DNA of 64,000 nucleotides, taken from Sphingobacterium bovistauri (GTDB lineage: Bacteria; Bacteroidota; Bacteroidia; Sphingobacteriales; Sphingobacteriaceae). Positions within the stretch are counted from its first letter, which is position 1. Every line of letters starts with the position of its first letter. The stretch spans positions 1-64,000 of the forward strand of contig NZ_JADEYP010000015.1 of NCBI RefSeq assembly GCF_020295405.1, given 5' to 3'. Positions 16,098-24,907 of this stretch are shown one piece after another. The notes under the pieces were generated by a model that was given only the letters and a program-made list of their open reading frames with translations, did no database searches and was not told where the DNA came from. The translations under genes and the position numbers were made by a program.

Positions 16098-16331
16098 TTA
16101 AACGTATCCTTTTTTGATAAACTTACTGATTACCGAAGTAATTCCGTTTTTGTTAATTGTTTTAATTGCAGCCGTAGACACTTTTAAAGTGATCCAACGA
16201 TCTTCTTCAGGAATGTAAAAACGTTTAGTTTGTAAATTAGGATAGAATTTACGTTTAGTCTTAACGTTCGAGTGAGATACGTTATTTCCCTTTAATGCCG
16301 TTTTGCCTGTTAAATCACAAATTCTTGACAT
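16098..16331 (-). CDS. rpmB: 50S ribosomal protein L28
   Basis: 77 residues: MSRICDLTGK, GNNVSHSNVKTKRKFYPNL, and a C-terminal ITSVISKFIKKGYV, all typical of L28. It lacks the paired cysteines of the zinc form. First gene of the rpmB-rpmG-DUF4295 unit. The 290 bp upstream region also contains the divergent recO promoter. Confidence 0.95.
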   Translation of the reverse strand: MSRICDLTGKTALKGNNVSHSNVKTKRKFYPNLQTKRFYIPEEDRWITLKVSTAAIKTINKNGITSVISKFIKKGYV

Positions 16332-16565
16332 GATATTTATTTTTAATGTTGTCTATTTATACACCGATTCTCTTTTGCACTCTCTGCAAAGAGTTTGCAA
16401 ATATCTATATTTCTTTTGGGATTTACAACAATATGAGGAGAATTATTTTTAATAATAATCCAGAAAGGGTAGGAACAAGCAAATGTAGATCTTTTCCAGA
16501 TTATGTTATATGATGTTTGTCGAAAATAGTTTTCAACAATTCACAAAACTACCTTATCAGCACAA

Positions 16566-16596
16566 TTGGAAAAACATTTTTTACTTAGTACTTTTA
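16566..16596 (+). promoter_or_regulatory. Candidate recO promoter
   Basis: TTGG (16566-16569), 19 nt, then TACTTTTA (16589-16596), one mismatch from TAnnTTTG, 29 nt before the recO ATG. Confidence 0.4.
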
Positions 16597-16625
16597 GCCT
16601 CCAATAGACAGACAATAGGGGATAG

Positions 16626-17348
16626 ATGTTACAAAAAACTAAGGGTATAGCTTTAAAAATAACAAATTATTCAGAGAACAGTATTATTGCGCAAATATTC
16701 ACAGAATCATTTGGCATTCAGTCGTATATAATAAATGGAGCTAAGAAACCAACAGCAAAAATTCATGTTAATATGCTACAGCCCCTTCATCTTTTGGATA
16801 TGGTTGTCTATCACAAAGACAACGGCGCCATACAACGAATTAAGGAGGCTACACCGTCACCTACACTTCAAGAAATACCTCTTGATATCACAAAAAGTTC
16901 GGTAGCCATATTCTTAAATGAAATACTTTATAAAGTATTAAAACAACAGCAGCCTGACCCTCATCTTTTCAATTTTATTGAGCAATCCATCCTCTGGTTA
17001 GATCAAACGGACAAACCAATTCAAAATTTTCACCTGTGTTTTTTGATGAAATTGAGCAGATTCTTGGGATATATGCCAACTGCATCCGCAAAACCTCTCG
17101 CATATTTTGATCTAGTTGATGGTGTATTTACAAATTTTGCTCCTGCACACACTTACACATTGCAGGAGCCGCATACGGACATGTTTCATGTGATATTAAA
17201 TATTTCATACGAGGAATCTCATACCATTCAAATGAAACACGAAGACCGCATATATTTGCTTTCTCAGATAATAAACTTTTACAAATTACATACAGAAAAT
17301 TTCGGCTCCGTAAATTCACTACAAATACTCGAAGAAATATTTCATTAA
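16626..17348 (+). CDS. recO: DNA repair protein RecO
   Basis: 240 residues. The N-terminal OB-fold (about 1-80) shows TKGIALKITNYSENSIIAQIFTE and GAKKPTAKIHVNMLQPLHLLDMV; a helical C-terminal domain follows with LMKLSRFLGYMP. The zinc-finger cysteines of some RecO proteins are absent, as is usual in Bacteroidota. RecO loads RecA on SSB-coated single strands in the RecFOR pathway. It stands alone, divergent from rpmB. Confidence 0.9.
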   Translation: MLQKTKGIALKITNYSENSIIAQIFTESFGIQSYIINGAKKPTAKIHVNMLQPLHLLDMVVYHKDNGAIQRIKEATPSPTLQEIPLDITKSSVAIFLNEILYKVLKQQQPDPHLFNFIEQSILWLDQTDKPIQNFHLCFLMKLSRFLGYMPTASAKPLAYFDLVDGVFTNFAPAHTYTLQEPHTDMFHVILNISYEESHTIQMKHEDRIYLLSQIINFYKLHTENFGSVNSLQILEEIFH

Positions 17349-17415
17349 AATTTAATTAGTTAAATATTATGCTATTTTTGAATACAAATACATTAACTAA
17401 CTTAATTTTAAAAAA

Positions 17416-17799
17416 ATGGAATGGTTTTTAAAAGTTGTAAAAGACAATTACACAAACTTTAATGGTCGTGCGCGCCGAAAAGAATATTGGATGTTTTTTC
17501 TTATCAATATGATTATTTCTATTGTTATTGGATTTATAGGAGGGCTTATTAAATTTCCACTTTTAGCCACAATTTATTCTGTAGCCATATTACTTCCAAG
17601 CATTGCTGTTGGAATCCGCAGAATGCATGATGTGGGTAAAAGTGGCTGGTATATTTTAATTCCTATCTACAACATCATTTTGGCTGCTACTGAAGGTGAT
17701 CGTGGATCAAATGAATACGGAGCTGATCCAAAAGGTGGTGAAAATGAAGACCCATTCGCTGGGCAAAGAGATCCAAACAATCCTTTTATAAATAGTTAA
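17416..17799 (+). CDS. DUF805 family membrane protein
   Basis: 127 residues with three membrane helices and the DUF805 marks NFNGRARRKEYWMFFL near the N-terminus and VGIRRMHDVGKSGWYIL before the last helix. The C-terminal tail is acidic and soluble (GDRGSNEYGADPKG). The family (YhaH-like) has no proven function. A TATTTTTG octamer at 17373-17380 may be its -7 element. It ends at a bidirectional terminator shared with cspA. Confidence 0.87.
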   Translation: MEWFLKVVKDNYTNFNGRARRKEYWMFFLINMIISIVIGFIGGLIKFPLLATIYSVAILLPSIAVGIRRMHDVGKSGWYILIPIYNIILAATEGDRGSNEYGADPKGGENEDPFAGQRDPNNPFINS

Positions 17800-17820
17800 A
17801 CTCAAAATATCACTAAAATA

Positions 17821-17852
17821 AAAAAGCTCGACATCAAATAATGTCGAGCTTT
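17821..17852. terminator. Bidirectional terminator between DUF805 and cspA genes
   Basis: Stem AAAGCTCGACAT / ATGTCGAGCTTT with a 6-nt loop CAAATA, A-run on one side and T-run on the other. Confidence 0.88.
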
Positions 17853-17878
17853 TTCACAATAAATATATATAGAATCTA

Positions 17879-18070
17879 TTAGATAACTTTTACATTTACC
17901 GCGTTAAGACCTTTACGACCTTGTTCAACTTCGTAAGAAACATCATCGCCTTCACGAACTTTGTCTACTAAACCTGAAACGTGAACAAAAATTTCGCTTT
18001 CGCCTGAAGCTGGAACTATGAAACCGAAACCTTTGGTCTCATTAAAGAATTTGATTTTACCTTCTTGCAT
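17879..18070 (-). CDS. cspA: Cold-shock protein, CspA family
   Basis: 63-residue single OB-fold RNA chaperone with RNP1 KGFGFIVP and RNP2 EIFVHVSG. It binds single-stranded RNA/DNA and prevents secondary structure. The promoter (TTGG-N18-TATCTTTA) gives a 5' leader of only about 20 nt, unlike the long thermosensing leader of E. coli cspA, so cold control through such a leader is not evident. Confidence 0.95.
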   Translation of the reverse strand: MQEGKIKFFNETKGFGFIVPASGESEIFVHVSGLVDKVREGDDVSYEVEQGRKGLNAVNVKVI

Positions 18071-18092
18071 TATTGTATTGTATTAATTTATC

Positions 18093-18122
18093 TAAAGATA
18101 AGATTTATAAAAACATTTCCAA
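18093..18122 (-). promoter_or_regulatory. cspA promoter
   Basis: Minus strand TTGG (18122-18119), 18 nt, TATCTTTA (18100-18093). Same architecture as the strong promoter at 70-100. Confidence 0.5.
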
Positions 18123-18206
18123 GATTATTTTTAATCGCTTATTAAACAATGTGGCATTTTGTTTGTCTATGCGTTATATATAGAAAATATTAATTTCAAA
18201 CGTTTT

Positions 18207-18914
18207 ATGAAAAAATTACTAACAATAGCATTTTTATTAGGAACTATATTAATGACAAACGCACAAACAAACATAGAGTCTTTTAGAAAAGTAGCGACTA
18301 AAGGTTATGCCGAAAAAGAAGTTACTCCCGATATCATTTACCTTTCCATCTCACTAAAGGAATTTTACATGGACGGAAACATGAAAAAGAAAGTGTTCAT
18401 AGAAACGGTAGAAAAACAATTGTTTGATGCTGCAATGGCGATAGGAGTGAAAAAAGAAGATCTCACCATTCAAAATATTTACAGTTATAATTATCAAGAC
18501 AAGAAAAAACCAAGTGAGTTACTACAATCTCGCCAATACCGTATTAAAGTAGCTAATCTGAATGGTTTACACACAATGTTAGACCAAATAGATCCTCGTG
18601 GATTGCAAAGCACTTCTATTAGTGGATATGACCACTCACAAAAACGTGAGTTAGAAAAAGAACTAAAAACAGCAGCTGTAAAAGATGCACGTCATAATGC
18701 TGAAATACTAGCTGCAGCTGACGGCGGCTCAATAGGTAAAGTACTGGTAATTAATGACAATAGTAACTTCAATTTTGCTGAATTAATGCCTCAACCCCGT
18801 ATGTATAAAACTGCTATGATGGACAGCGCAGGAGGAGAATCAAGTGATTTATCATTAGATATTCGCCCTATCAAACTTACTTGCTATATTGATGGTGTAT
18901 TTGAATTGAAATAA
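18207..18914 (+). CDS. SIMPL (DUF541) domain periplasmic protein
   Basis: 235 residues after a signal peptide (MKKLLTIAFLLGTILMTNAQ). The mature part is one SIMPL domain: VATKGYAEKEVTPDIIYLSI at the start, RELEKELKTAAVKDARHNAEIL in the middle and IKLTCYIDGVFELK at the end. The upstream TTG at 18159 would add residues ahead of a perfect signal peptide, so I use ATG 18207. SIMPL proteins are envelope proteins linked to oxidative or membrane stress; the molecular role is unclear. First gene of a tight run with DUF4112, DUF4359 and truC. Confidence 0.85.
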   Translation: MKKLLTIAFLLGTILMTNAQTNIESFRKVATKGYAEKEVTPDIIYLSISLKEFYMDGNMKKKVFIETVEKQLFDAAMAIGVKKEDLTIQNIYSYNYQDKKKPSELLQSRQYRIKVANLNGLHTMLDQIDPRGLQSTSISGYDHSQKRELEKELKTAAVKDARHNAEILAAADGGSIGKVLVINDNSNFNFAELMPQPRMYKTAMMDSAGGESSDLSLDIRPIKLTCYIDGVFELK

Positions 18915-18915
18915 A

Positions 18916-19398
18916 TTGGAAAAAAAAATTTACTTAGTGCAAAAAGAAAAAGATTTTGCTTGGATAGAGCGAGCATCTACTTTGTTGGATAATAAGTTTA
19001 ATATTGGAGGATTCAGGTTTGGCTTGGATCCTCTTTTGAATTTAATACCTTACGCTGGCCAGTTTGCTTCTTTTGGAATGTCATTGGGACTTGTTATCGT
19101 AATGATTAGAAATGGCGCAGGATCCAATGTGGCTGTAAAAATGCTCCTTAATGTATTGACTGATGCTCTATTAGGATCAATTCCCTTTATTGGTTATGCA
19201 TTTGACTTTTTTAATAAAGCCAATAAAAAAAATGTCAATCTATTACGTGAACATTATTTTGAAGGCAAGCATCAAGGTAGTGCCAAAGGTTTATTGATTG
19301 CTTTATTTATTATTATAGTACTTTTGTGTGTTGGGGTATTTTACTTGATGTGGTTTATTGCTGAATGGCTTTTCACCGTCCTAGGTAACTTATTCTAA
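18916..19398 (+). CDS. DUF4112 domain membrane protein
   Basis: 160 residues, membrane protein with the family mark FGLDPLLNLIPYAGQFASF and DALLGSIPFIGYAFDFFNKANKKN, and a C-terminal helix. It starts with TTG one base after the SIMPL stop codon; no ATG fits, so start by coupling is likely. Function unknown. Confidence 0.82.
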   Translation: MEKKIYLVQKEKDFAWIERASTLLDNKFNIGGFRFGLDPLLNLIPYAGQFASFGMSLGLVIVMIRNGAGSNVAVKMLLNVLTDALLGSIPFIGYAFDFFNKANKKNVNLLREHYFEGKHQGSAKGLLIALFIIIVLLCVGVFYLMWFIAEWLFTVLGNLF

Positions 19399-19416
19399 TA
19401 ACTAAACAGCATTTTT

Positions 19417-19785
19417 ATGTCCAAAACAAGAATAATCTCTTTAGGGCTAGTGGCAATTATGCTAGCTGCTATCTTAACAAATCCCAAAAAAGAAGACCTT
19501 GAGCTAGCTGTAGAAAATAAAGCCAAATCATTATTAGAACAACAACTCAACTACGAAAACAAACAGGCTCTAGAATTCGGTATGTCCCTATTTGGAGACC
19601 GTATTACTCGCGAATTTGTTCAAAATAATGTTATCATTGAAAACTATTACTTGTTCTCTTTGGTAAAAATAAGATGGCAAGGACAAGATACTCCAATAGG
19701 AGGGGGCGCATTCAAAAAAGTATGGCTAAGTCCAGAGATAGACAAGAAAGCGGATGAAATAGTGGGTATTCTTAAAAATCTATAA
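19417..19785 (+). CDS. DUF4359-like protein with N-terminal membrane anchor
   Basis: 122 residues. One hydrophobic segment (RIISLGLVAIMLAAILTNP) followed by a soluble domain ending in LVKIRWQGQDTPIGGGAFKKVW. The LTNP motif after the helix fits DUF4359, but I assign it with moderate certainty. Its stop overlaps the truC start by one base (TAATG). Confidence 0.6.
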   Translation: MSKTRIISLGLVAIMLAAILTNPKKEDLELAVENKAKSLLEQQLNYENKQALEFGMSLFGDRITREFVQNNVIIENYYLFSLVKIRWQGQDTPIGGGAFKKVWLSPEIDKKADEIVGILKNL

Positions 19786-20468
19786 TGTTAGAAATTCTCT
19801 ACCAAGACGAACATCTTATTGCCATAAACAAACCACACGGGCTGCTTGTACATCGGTCTTCCATAGCCAATGATGCTTCTGAATTTGCTTTACAATTACT
19901 TCGTGACCAAATAGGACAGCCTGTATATCCAGCACATCGTTTAGATAGAAAAACAGGCGGGATATTATTATTCTCTTTGGACAAAGAGACGGATAAAAAA
20001 ATTCAACCACTATTTCAGGATAAAAAGATAGACAAACGATATTTAGCCATATTGAGAGGTTATTGTCCAGAAGAAGGAATGATCGACTATCCCTTATTGA
20101 AAGAAAATGGAACTTCACAAGATGCTATCACACATTTCAAGAGATTGGCGACAGCAGAAATTGATGTTCCGCAAGGAAAATTCTTGACCTCCCGCTACTC
20201 ATTGGTGGAAGCAAACCCTGAGACAGGTCGAATGCACCAATTGCGAAGACATTTTGCACATATCATGTATCCCATTATCGGTGATAGACCGCACGGATGC
20301 AACAAACAGAACAAAATGTGGAAAGAACGTTTCGAGATGGACACCATGTTATTGCATGCATCATCTTTATCTTTTGAACACCCCTGGACAGAAAAAAAAA
20401 TTGAAATTCAAGCGAATATAAATCCAGAATTCAAGCGAGTAGTTGGAATTTTAAACCTCAAAATTTAG
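19785..20468 (+). CDS. truC: tRNA pseudouridine synthase, TruC/RluA family
   Basis: 227 residues. RluA-type motifs: HRLDRKTGGILLFSLD holds the catalytic Asp in the HRLD box; KRYLAILRG and ETGRMHQLRRHFAH follow. The short length, IGDRPHGCNKQNKMW and the lack of an S4 domain point to TruC, which modifies U65 of tRNA. ATG overlaps the previous stop (TAATG), so it is translated with the DUF4359 gene. Confidence 0.87.
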   Translation: MLEILYQDEHLIAINKPHGLLVHRSSIANDASEFALQLLRDQIGQPVYPAHRLDRKTGGILLFSLDKETDKKIQPLFQDKKIDKRYLAILRGYCPEEGMIDYPLLKENGTSQDAITHFKRLATAEIDVPQGKFLTSRYSLVEANPETGRMHQLRRHFAHIMYPIIGDRPHGCNKQNKMWKERFEMDTMLLHASSLSFEHPWTEKKIEIQANINPEFKRVVGILNLKI

Positions 20469-20472
20469 CGTT

Positions 20473-21300
20473 ATGAATCCTTATTACATCGAAATATTTG
20501 TTAAAATATTAGGTCTGGGGGCAACCTCAGGTTTGTTTTATCAACAAGATGAGATCAAACTCATTGCCGACAACAGCAATTATTTCTACGCATACACGAT
20601 CTCAGATAGCACATTGCATAAGACGATGCTACATGACAATCTTCACAACAATGAAATTGTCGAGAAGAAGAATAAATTTGATTTGGAATCCATCTTCAAA
20701 TACCAAGACAGTTTTTATCTATTGGGTTCGGGATCAAGCAATTTAGCCATTCGCAATAAGTTATTTATCGTTGATAAAGACAATAATATTCAGACAAAAG
20801 ATTGCTCAACACAGTTTGCATTTATACGAAAACAATTAGAAATCCATGAAAATGATTTCAATATTGAGGGCGCGTTTATGTATAATGAAAAGTACCATTT
20901 GTTGAATAGAGGAAACGGTCCAAAAAACCAAAATGGAATTATTATTTCAGATTTATCACTTCAAGAAAAACCCTTTTTTGTTCCACTTGATTTAAGTAAA
21001 ATTTCTCCCCATCTTTCCATTACTGATGGAACTGTTGTGGATGATTATTTGTATTTCTTGGCTGCAATAGAGCATAGTAATTCAACGTATACAGATGGAG
21101 AAATAGGGGGTAGTTACGTCGGTTATATCAATTTGAAAACATTCGAGCTGGAAAACATACTTCCACTTTCCGAAACTAACAAATTCGAAGGAATTACATT
21201 ATACCAAAATACGGACAACGTATTAGAATTCTTATTGTGCGAAGACACTGACTTGGAAAGCCAAGAAACAATCATTTATAAATTAACATTTGAAAAGTAA
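20473..21300 (+). CDS. Putative beta-propeller protein (DUF6929-like)
   Basis: 275 residues, no signal peptide, no membrane helix. The sequence is a chain of beta repeats (TSGLFYQQDEIKLIADNSN, FYLLGSGSSNLAIRNKLFI, HLSITDGTVVDDYLYFLAAI, FEGITLYQ) as in DUF6929/propeller proteins. I do not know a function. It begins 4 nt after truC and ends the SIMPL-led run. Confidence 0.6.
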   Translation: MNPYYIEIFVKILGLGATSGLFYQQDEIKLIADNSNYFYAYTISDSTLHKTMLHDNLHNNEIVEKKNKFDLESIFKYQDSFYLLGSGSSNLAIRNKLFIVDKDNNIQTKDCSTQFAFIRKQLEIHENDFNIEGAFMYNEKYHLLNRGNGPKNQNGIIISDLSLQEKPFFVPLDLSKISPHLSITDGTVVDDYLYFLAAIEHSNSTYTDGEIGGSYVGYINLKTFELENILPLSETNKFEGITLYQNTDNVLEFLLCEDTDLESQETIIYKLTFEK

Positions 21301-21358
21301 TCGATTGTGTAAAATAGGAATATTACAAAATCACCCCATAAAATCCCAACTTTATAAT

Positions 21359-21366
21359 TATTTTTG
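21359..21366 (+). promoter_or_regulatory. Candidate -7 element for gcvT
   Basis: TATTTTTG, 22 nt before the first ATG of gcvT. No clear -33 element is seen. Confidence 0.35.
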
Positions 21367-21388
21367 CAAAAACTTTATATACCATTAG

Positions 21389-22471
21389 ATGATGAAAAAT
21401 ACAGCTTTAACAGACCATCACATTTCTTTAGGGGCAAAGATGGTTCCTTTTGCGGGATTCAACATGCCTGTTCAATATACCGGTATTAACGACGAACACG
21501 AAACTGTACGTACAGGTGTGGGTGTATTTGATGTGAGTCATATGGGCGAGTTTATCTTGAAAGGAGAGAAAGCATTGGATTTAATTCAAAAAATTTCATC
21601 AAATGATGCCTCAAAATTATATGATGGAAAAGTTCAATATGCGTACATTCCTAATGAAAATGGAGGTATTGTAGACGACTTTTTAACCTATAAAATTGAC
21701 GACACGACTTATTTATTAGTTGTAAATGCTTCAAATATTGAGAAAGATTGGAATTGGATTAGCAAATACAACAGTTATGGTGTAGAAATGAAAGATATTT
21801 CAGACGAAACATCATTATTCGCTGTTCAAGGTCCCAAAGCAGCTGAAGCATTACAAAAGCTTACTGACATCGAATTGGCGTCTATGGAATATTATTCATT
21901 TGCCAAAGGAGCTTTCGCTGGTGTAGACAACGTTATTGTATCTGCAACAGGTTATACTGGTGCTGGTGGGTTTGAAATCTATGTAGCGAATAAAGATGCT
22001 CAAAAAGTTTGGGATGCTATATTCGAAGCTGGAGCGGAATTTGGCATTAAACCTATCGGTTTGGGTGCACGTGATACGTTGCGTTTAGAAATGGGATTCT
22101 GCTTGTATGGAAATGACATTGATGATACAACATCACCATTTGCTGCTGGACTAGGCTGGGTTACTAAATTCACAAAAGACTTCGTAAATAGTGAAAACTT
22201 AAAAGCTGAAAAGGAAAAAGGCACTTCACTAAAATTAGTCGGTTTTGAGATGATAGATAGAGGAATTGCTCGTCATGATTACGAAATCGTTGATGCTCAA
22301 GGCAATGTTATTGGTCGCGTTACTTCAGGCACGCAATCTCCATCGTTGAAAAAATCAATTGGTTTAGGCTATGTAAACACTGAATTCTCAAAAGCAGGAA
22401 CAGAGATTTACATCAATATCCGTAACCAAAAAGTAAAAGCGGAAATTAAAAAAGCTCCATTTGTAAAATAG
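21389..22471 (+). CDS. gcvT: Glycine cleavage system T protein (aminomethyltransferase)
   Basis: 360 residues. It transfers the methylene group from the lipoyl-bound aminomethyl of GcvH to tetrahydrofolate. Family marks: [68 protein letters not shown] and [19 protein letters not shown] [11 protein letters not shown]. Two adjacent ATGs (21389, 21392) are both possible starts. gcvH and gcvP are not adjacent, as in many Bacteroidota. Confidence 0.96.
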   Translation: MMKNTALTDHHISLGAKMVPFAGFNMPVQYTGINDEHETVRTGVGVFDVSHMGEFILKGEKALDLIQKISSNDASKLYDGKVQYAYIPNENGGIVDDFLTYKIDDTTYLLVVNASNIEKDWNWISKYNSYGVEMKDISDETSLFAVQGPKAAEALQKLTDIELASMEYYSFAKGAFAGVDNVIVSATGYTGAGGFEIYVANKDAQKVWDAIFEAGAEFGIKPIGLGARDTLRLEMGFCLYGNDIDDTTSPFAAGLGWVTKFTKDFVNSENLKAEKEKGTSLKLVGFEMIDRGIARHDYEIVDAQGNVIGRVTSGTQSPSLKKSIGLGYVNTEFSKAGTEIYINIRNQKVKAEIKKAPFVK

Positions 22472-22489
22472 GGGCTAGATAGATATGAT

Positions 22490-22522
22490 AAAAGGGTATA
22501 ATCGATTCGATTATACCCTTTT
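22490..22522. terminator. Bidirectional terminator embedded in the end of the next gene
   Basis: Perfect 16-bp arms (22490-22505 and 22507-22522, core GGGTATAATCGA) around one base. The right arm contains the last codons and stop of the convergent small membrane-protein gene. Confidence 0.85.
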
Positions 22523-22741
22523 GTTTTTAGTAGCATCATTATGAGATTGCTCCTGTCTTTTTCGATAGTCAGCTTTCACATGTTTAAGCAAAACAATCTT
22601 CAAATAAATCAACACTACGGATAATGCAATTGCAACACCTAAAATTAGCATATTCCCACTTTGATAAGCTGAATAGCCACTCATCACCATAAAGACTAAA
22701 CCAAGATTAAGCAACAAATTAAGTACAAACTGTTTTTTCAT
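22511..22741 (-). CDS. Small two-helix membrane protein (DUF6358-like)
   Basis: 76 residues: MKKQFVLNLLLNLGLVFMVM forms the first helix, LGVAIALSVVLIYLKIVLL the second, then a basic tail (KADYRKRQEQSHND). Resembles the Sphingobacteriaceae family DUF6358; function unknown. It lies 4 nt after the next upstream membrane gene, so the two form an operon. Confidence 0.6.
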   Translation of the reverse strand: MKKQFVLNLLLNLGLVFMVMSGYSAYQSGNMLILGVAIALSVVLIYLKIVLLKHVKADYRKRQEQSHNDATKNKRV

Positions 22742-22745
22742 TTTT

Positions 22746-23042
22746 TTATTTTTTTGGATCTCCTATTACTTTATTACGTAATAAAAAGAAGTATACTATT
22801 CCTGCCAAGATATTTAACAAAATAATAAATATTAAGAGCAATAATCGCTCAATATTGGTAATACGAGGTGAAAACATTATTTCTCTCATCACTAGAAAAA
22901 CCCATATCATAGATACCAACAACGAGAAACTAAATAGGATTGGAGCAATACTAACTTTTAACAATAATAGAATTGTCGCACCTATATAAAACATCAAACT
23001 AAAATAAAAAGCTTGACGTGTCTGTGAATACCAATTTCTCAT
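22746..23042 (-). CDS. Small four-helix membrane protein, function unknown
   Basis: 98 residues beginning MRNWYSQTRQAFYFSLMFYIG, with about three to four membrane helices. The ORF could be extended upstream to 23129, but that part reads through a terminator hairpin and a promoter, so ATG 23042 is the real start. A perfect -7 element lies 4 nt before it, which predicts a leaderless message. Paired with the DUF6358-like gene. Confidence 0.65.
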   Translation of the reverse strand: MRNWYSQTRQAFYFSLMFYIGATILLLLKVSIAPILFSFSLLVSMIWVFLVMREIMFSPRITNIERLLLLIFIILLNILAGIVYFFLLRNKVIGDPKK

Positions 23043-23046
23043 ACTA

Positions 23047-23054
23047 CAAAAGTA
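23047..23054 (-). promoter_or_regulatory. -7 element 4 nt before a start codon
   Basis: Minus-strand TACTTTTG, TAGT, ATG. Fits TAnnTTTG at leaderless spacing. No -33 match at the usual distance. Confidence 0.45.
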
Positions 23055-23094
23055 CAAAATAAAAATTTGCACATTGATTGATGATAAGTAAACG

Positions 23095-23124
23095 AAAAGA
23101 GAGACGAATATTCGTCTCTCTTTT
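23095..23124 (-). terminator. Terminator after the rhodanese gene
   Basis: Perfect 14-bp arms AAAAGAGAGACGAA / TTCGTCTCTCTTTT with a TA loop, ending in a T-run on the minus strand. Confidence 0.85.
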
Positions 23125-23147
23125 ACCATATTCTTCTATTCTGTCTA

Positions 23148-23462
23148 TTAGTACACATCTAATTCTGGATCGATTTCATCTCTCCAAGCCAAGATACCAC
23201 CTTGCAAATTAGCAAGATTAGTGTAACCCTGTTGTTCCAAAAGCATTACCGCTTGTGCGCTACGCTTTCCCGAACGACATTGAACAATAACTGGAATATC
23301 CTTTGAAACCTTTTCAGCCTCTAATAGAATACCTGCTAAAGGAATATTAAGACCATTAAGGTTGGATACTTCGTATTCGAAAGGTTCGCGAACATCAATT
23401 AATTGAAATTCAACGTTGCGATCCATCATATCTTTTAATTCTAGAACTGTAACTTCTTTCAT
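23148..23462 (-). CDS. Single-domain rhodanese-like sulfurtransferase
   Basis: 104 residues, one rhodanese fold: LIDVREPFEYEVSNLNGLNIPL, active-site loop CRSGKRS with the persulfide Cys at about 62, and NLQGGILAW at the end. Cytoplasmic, no signal peptide. Similar to GlpE/YgaP-type sulfur carriers; the partner is unknown. Monocistronic with its own terminator. Confidence 0.9.
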   Translation of the reverse strand: MKEVTVLELKDMMDRNVEFQLIDVREPFEYEVSNLNGLNIPLAGILLEAEKVSKDIPVIVQCRSGKRSAQAVMLLEQQGYTNLANLQGGILAWRDEIDPELDVY

Positions 23463-23554
23463 AACATGTTATTTTTAATAACCAAATATAATAGTTATGC
23501 TTTATTTCAGTGAAGGATAAACTATTATTTATTATTTTCATAAAATTTTTGACT

Positions 23555-24856
23555 ATGCGATTACTGACACTCCTAACCTCTATATTACTATTTAATAGTG
23601 TAAGCTCCAATGCACAACAATCAGATTTACAAATTGTTGACAGCAATGAGGTAAAACGTATTCTAAATACATTAGCTTCAGATGATATGGGAGGCCGCCA
23701 TGCATTTACCCCCTTCATAGGTAAAGCTGCAGATTTTATAGCTGAGGAGTTCAAAAAGAACGGGCTACAGCCTTATAGTGAGGCTAATTATAGACAGACT
23801 TTTCATTTATCTAAAGTAAATAGAGCATCTTCTACAGTCACATTAGGTACTAAAGAATTTGATTTAGGGTCTTACTTAATCATTGGAAACGAACCACACG
23901 TACACTGGAATCAATCTTCTGCAATCCCTATAAAATATATTCGTAAAGAAGATGATTTCGCCACAACTTTTCGCTCATTAGCGCAGGGACAAGAGGATGT
24001 AATCGTAATCGTCGACCCTTCTTATGCTTCCTATATTACTAGGTTTAATAAAATATATGGAAAAGAAAGTATTACAAATGAAAAGCAAACGAAAGGCTAT
24101 ACAAAAGCGTTCATATTAACTAGCGAATTACCGTCTTCATACTCCATCTCATGCACCAATATCAGTTCAAAGATCGAACTTTTTAATGTAGCAGCTGTAA
24201 TCCCAGGAAAATCAAAACCAAACGAATATGTAATATTCTCAGCACATTACGATCATATTGGTATCATCCAACCTAATGGACAAGATTCAATTGCGAATGG
24301 TGCTGATGACGATGCCTCAGGGACTAGCGCTATAATTAGCCTTTCTAAGTATTATAAGAATCAGAATAACAATGAACGAACATTAATTTTCGTAGCCTTC
24401 ACCGCAGAAGAAATAGGTATGTACGGATCAAAATACTTTTCAAACAACATCAATGCTGACAGTGTTATTGCAATGATCAACATTGAGATGATTGGAAAAG
24501 ACTCCAAATTTGGAGCCAATACATTATATCTTACAGGTTATGACCATTCGAATTTAGGCGAACTGATGCAGCAAAACCTAAAGAACACTGAGTTTAAATT
24601 CCATCCTGACCCTTATCCGCAACAGAATTTGTTCTACCGCAGTGACAATGCTGTTTTGGCGGCATTGGGTGTTCCTGCACATACATTCTCTACCTCTCAA
24701 ATTGATAAAGATAGCTATTACCATACGGTAAAAGATGATGTCAGTACACTGAATATAGAAAATATAGTATCCAGCATTGAAGCTATCGCTTTGGGTGCTC
24801 AAGGGATTGTAAATGGCACGCAAACCCCAAATAGAGTAGAAAAACTAAAGGATTAA
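23555..24856 (+). CDS. M28-family zinc aminopeptidase, secreted
   Basis: 433 residues with a signal peptide (MRLLTLLTSILLFNSVSSNAQ). The M28 domain (about 210-430) shows the two-zinc ligands: AHYDHIG (His), GADDDASG (bridging Asp), AFTAEEIGMYGS (Glu pair), NIEMIG, and a final His in SYYHTVKDD. A PA-like insert probably lies between. The longest frame starts 45 nt earlier with a poorer N-terminus. It likely trims peptides in the periplasm or outside. Confidence 0.87.
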   Translation: MRLLTLLTSILLFNSVSSNAQQSDLQIVDSNEVKRILNTLASDDMGGRHAFTPFIGKAADFIAEEFKKNGLQPYSEANYRQTFHLSKVNRASSTVTLGTKEFDLGSYLIIGNEPHVHWNQSSAIPIKYIRKEDDFATTFRSLAQGQEDVIVIVDPSYASYITRFNKIYGKESITNEKQTKGYTKAFILTSELPSSYSISCTNISSKIELFNVAAVIPGKSKPNEYVIFSAHYDHIGIIQPNGQDSIANGADDDASGTSAIISLSKYYKNQNNNERTLIFVAFTAEEIGMYGSKYFSNNINADSVIAMINIEMIGKDSKFGANTLYLTGYDHSNLGELMQQNLKNTEFKFHPDPYPQQNLFYRSDNAVLAALGVPAHTFSTSQIDKDSYYHTVKDDVSTLNIENIVSSIEAIALGAQGIVNGTQTPNRVEKLKD

Positions 24857-24890
24857 AAAAGCAGGCCAAGATTAACTTGGCCTGCTTTTT
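24855..24890. terminator. Bidirectional terminator after the M28 peptidase
   Basis: Stem AAAAAGCAGGCCAAG / CTTGGCCTGCTTTTT with a 5-nt loop. It also lies downstream of the convergent locus-1 operon. Confidence 0.9.
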
Positions 24891-24907
24891 AATCACAAAC
24901 AACACTA

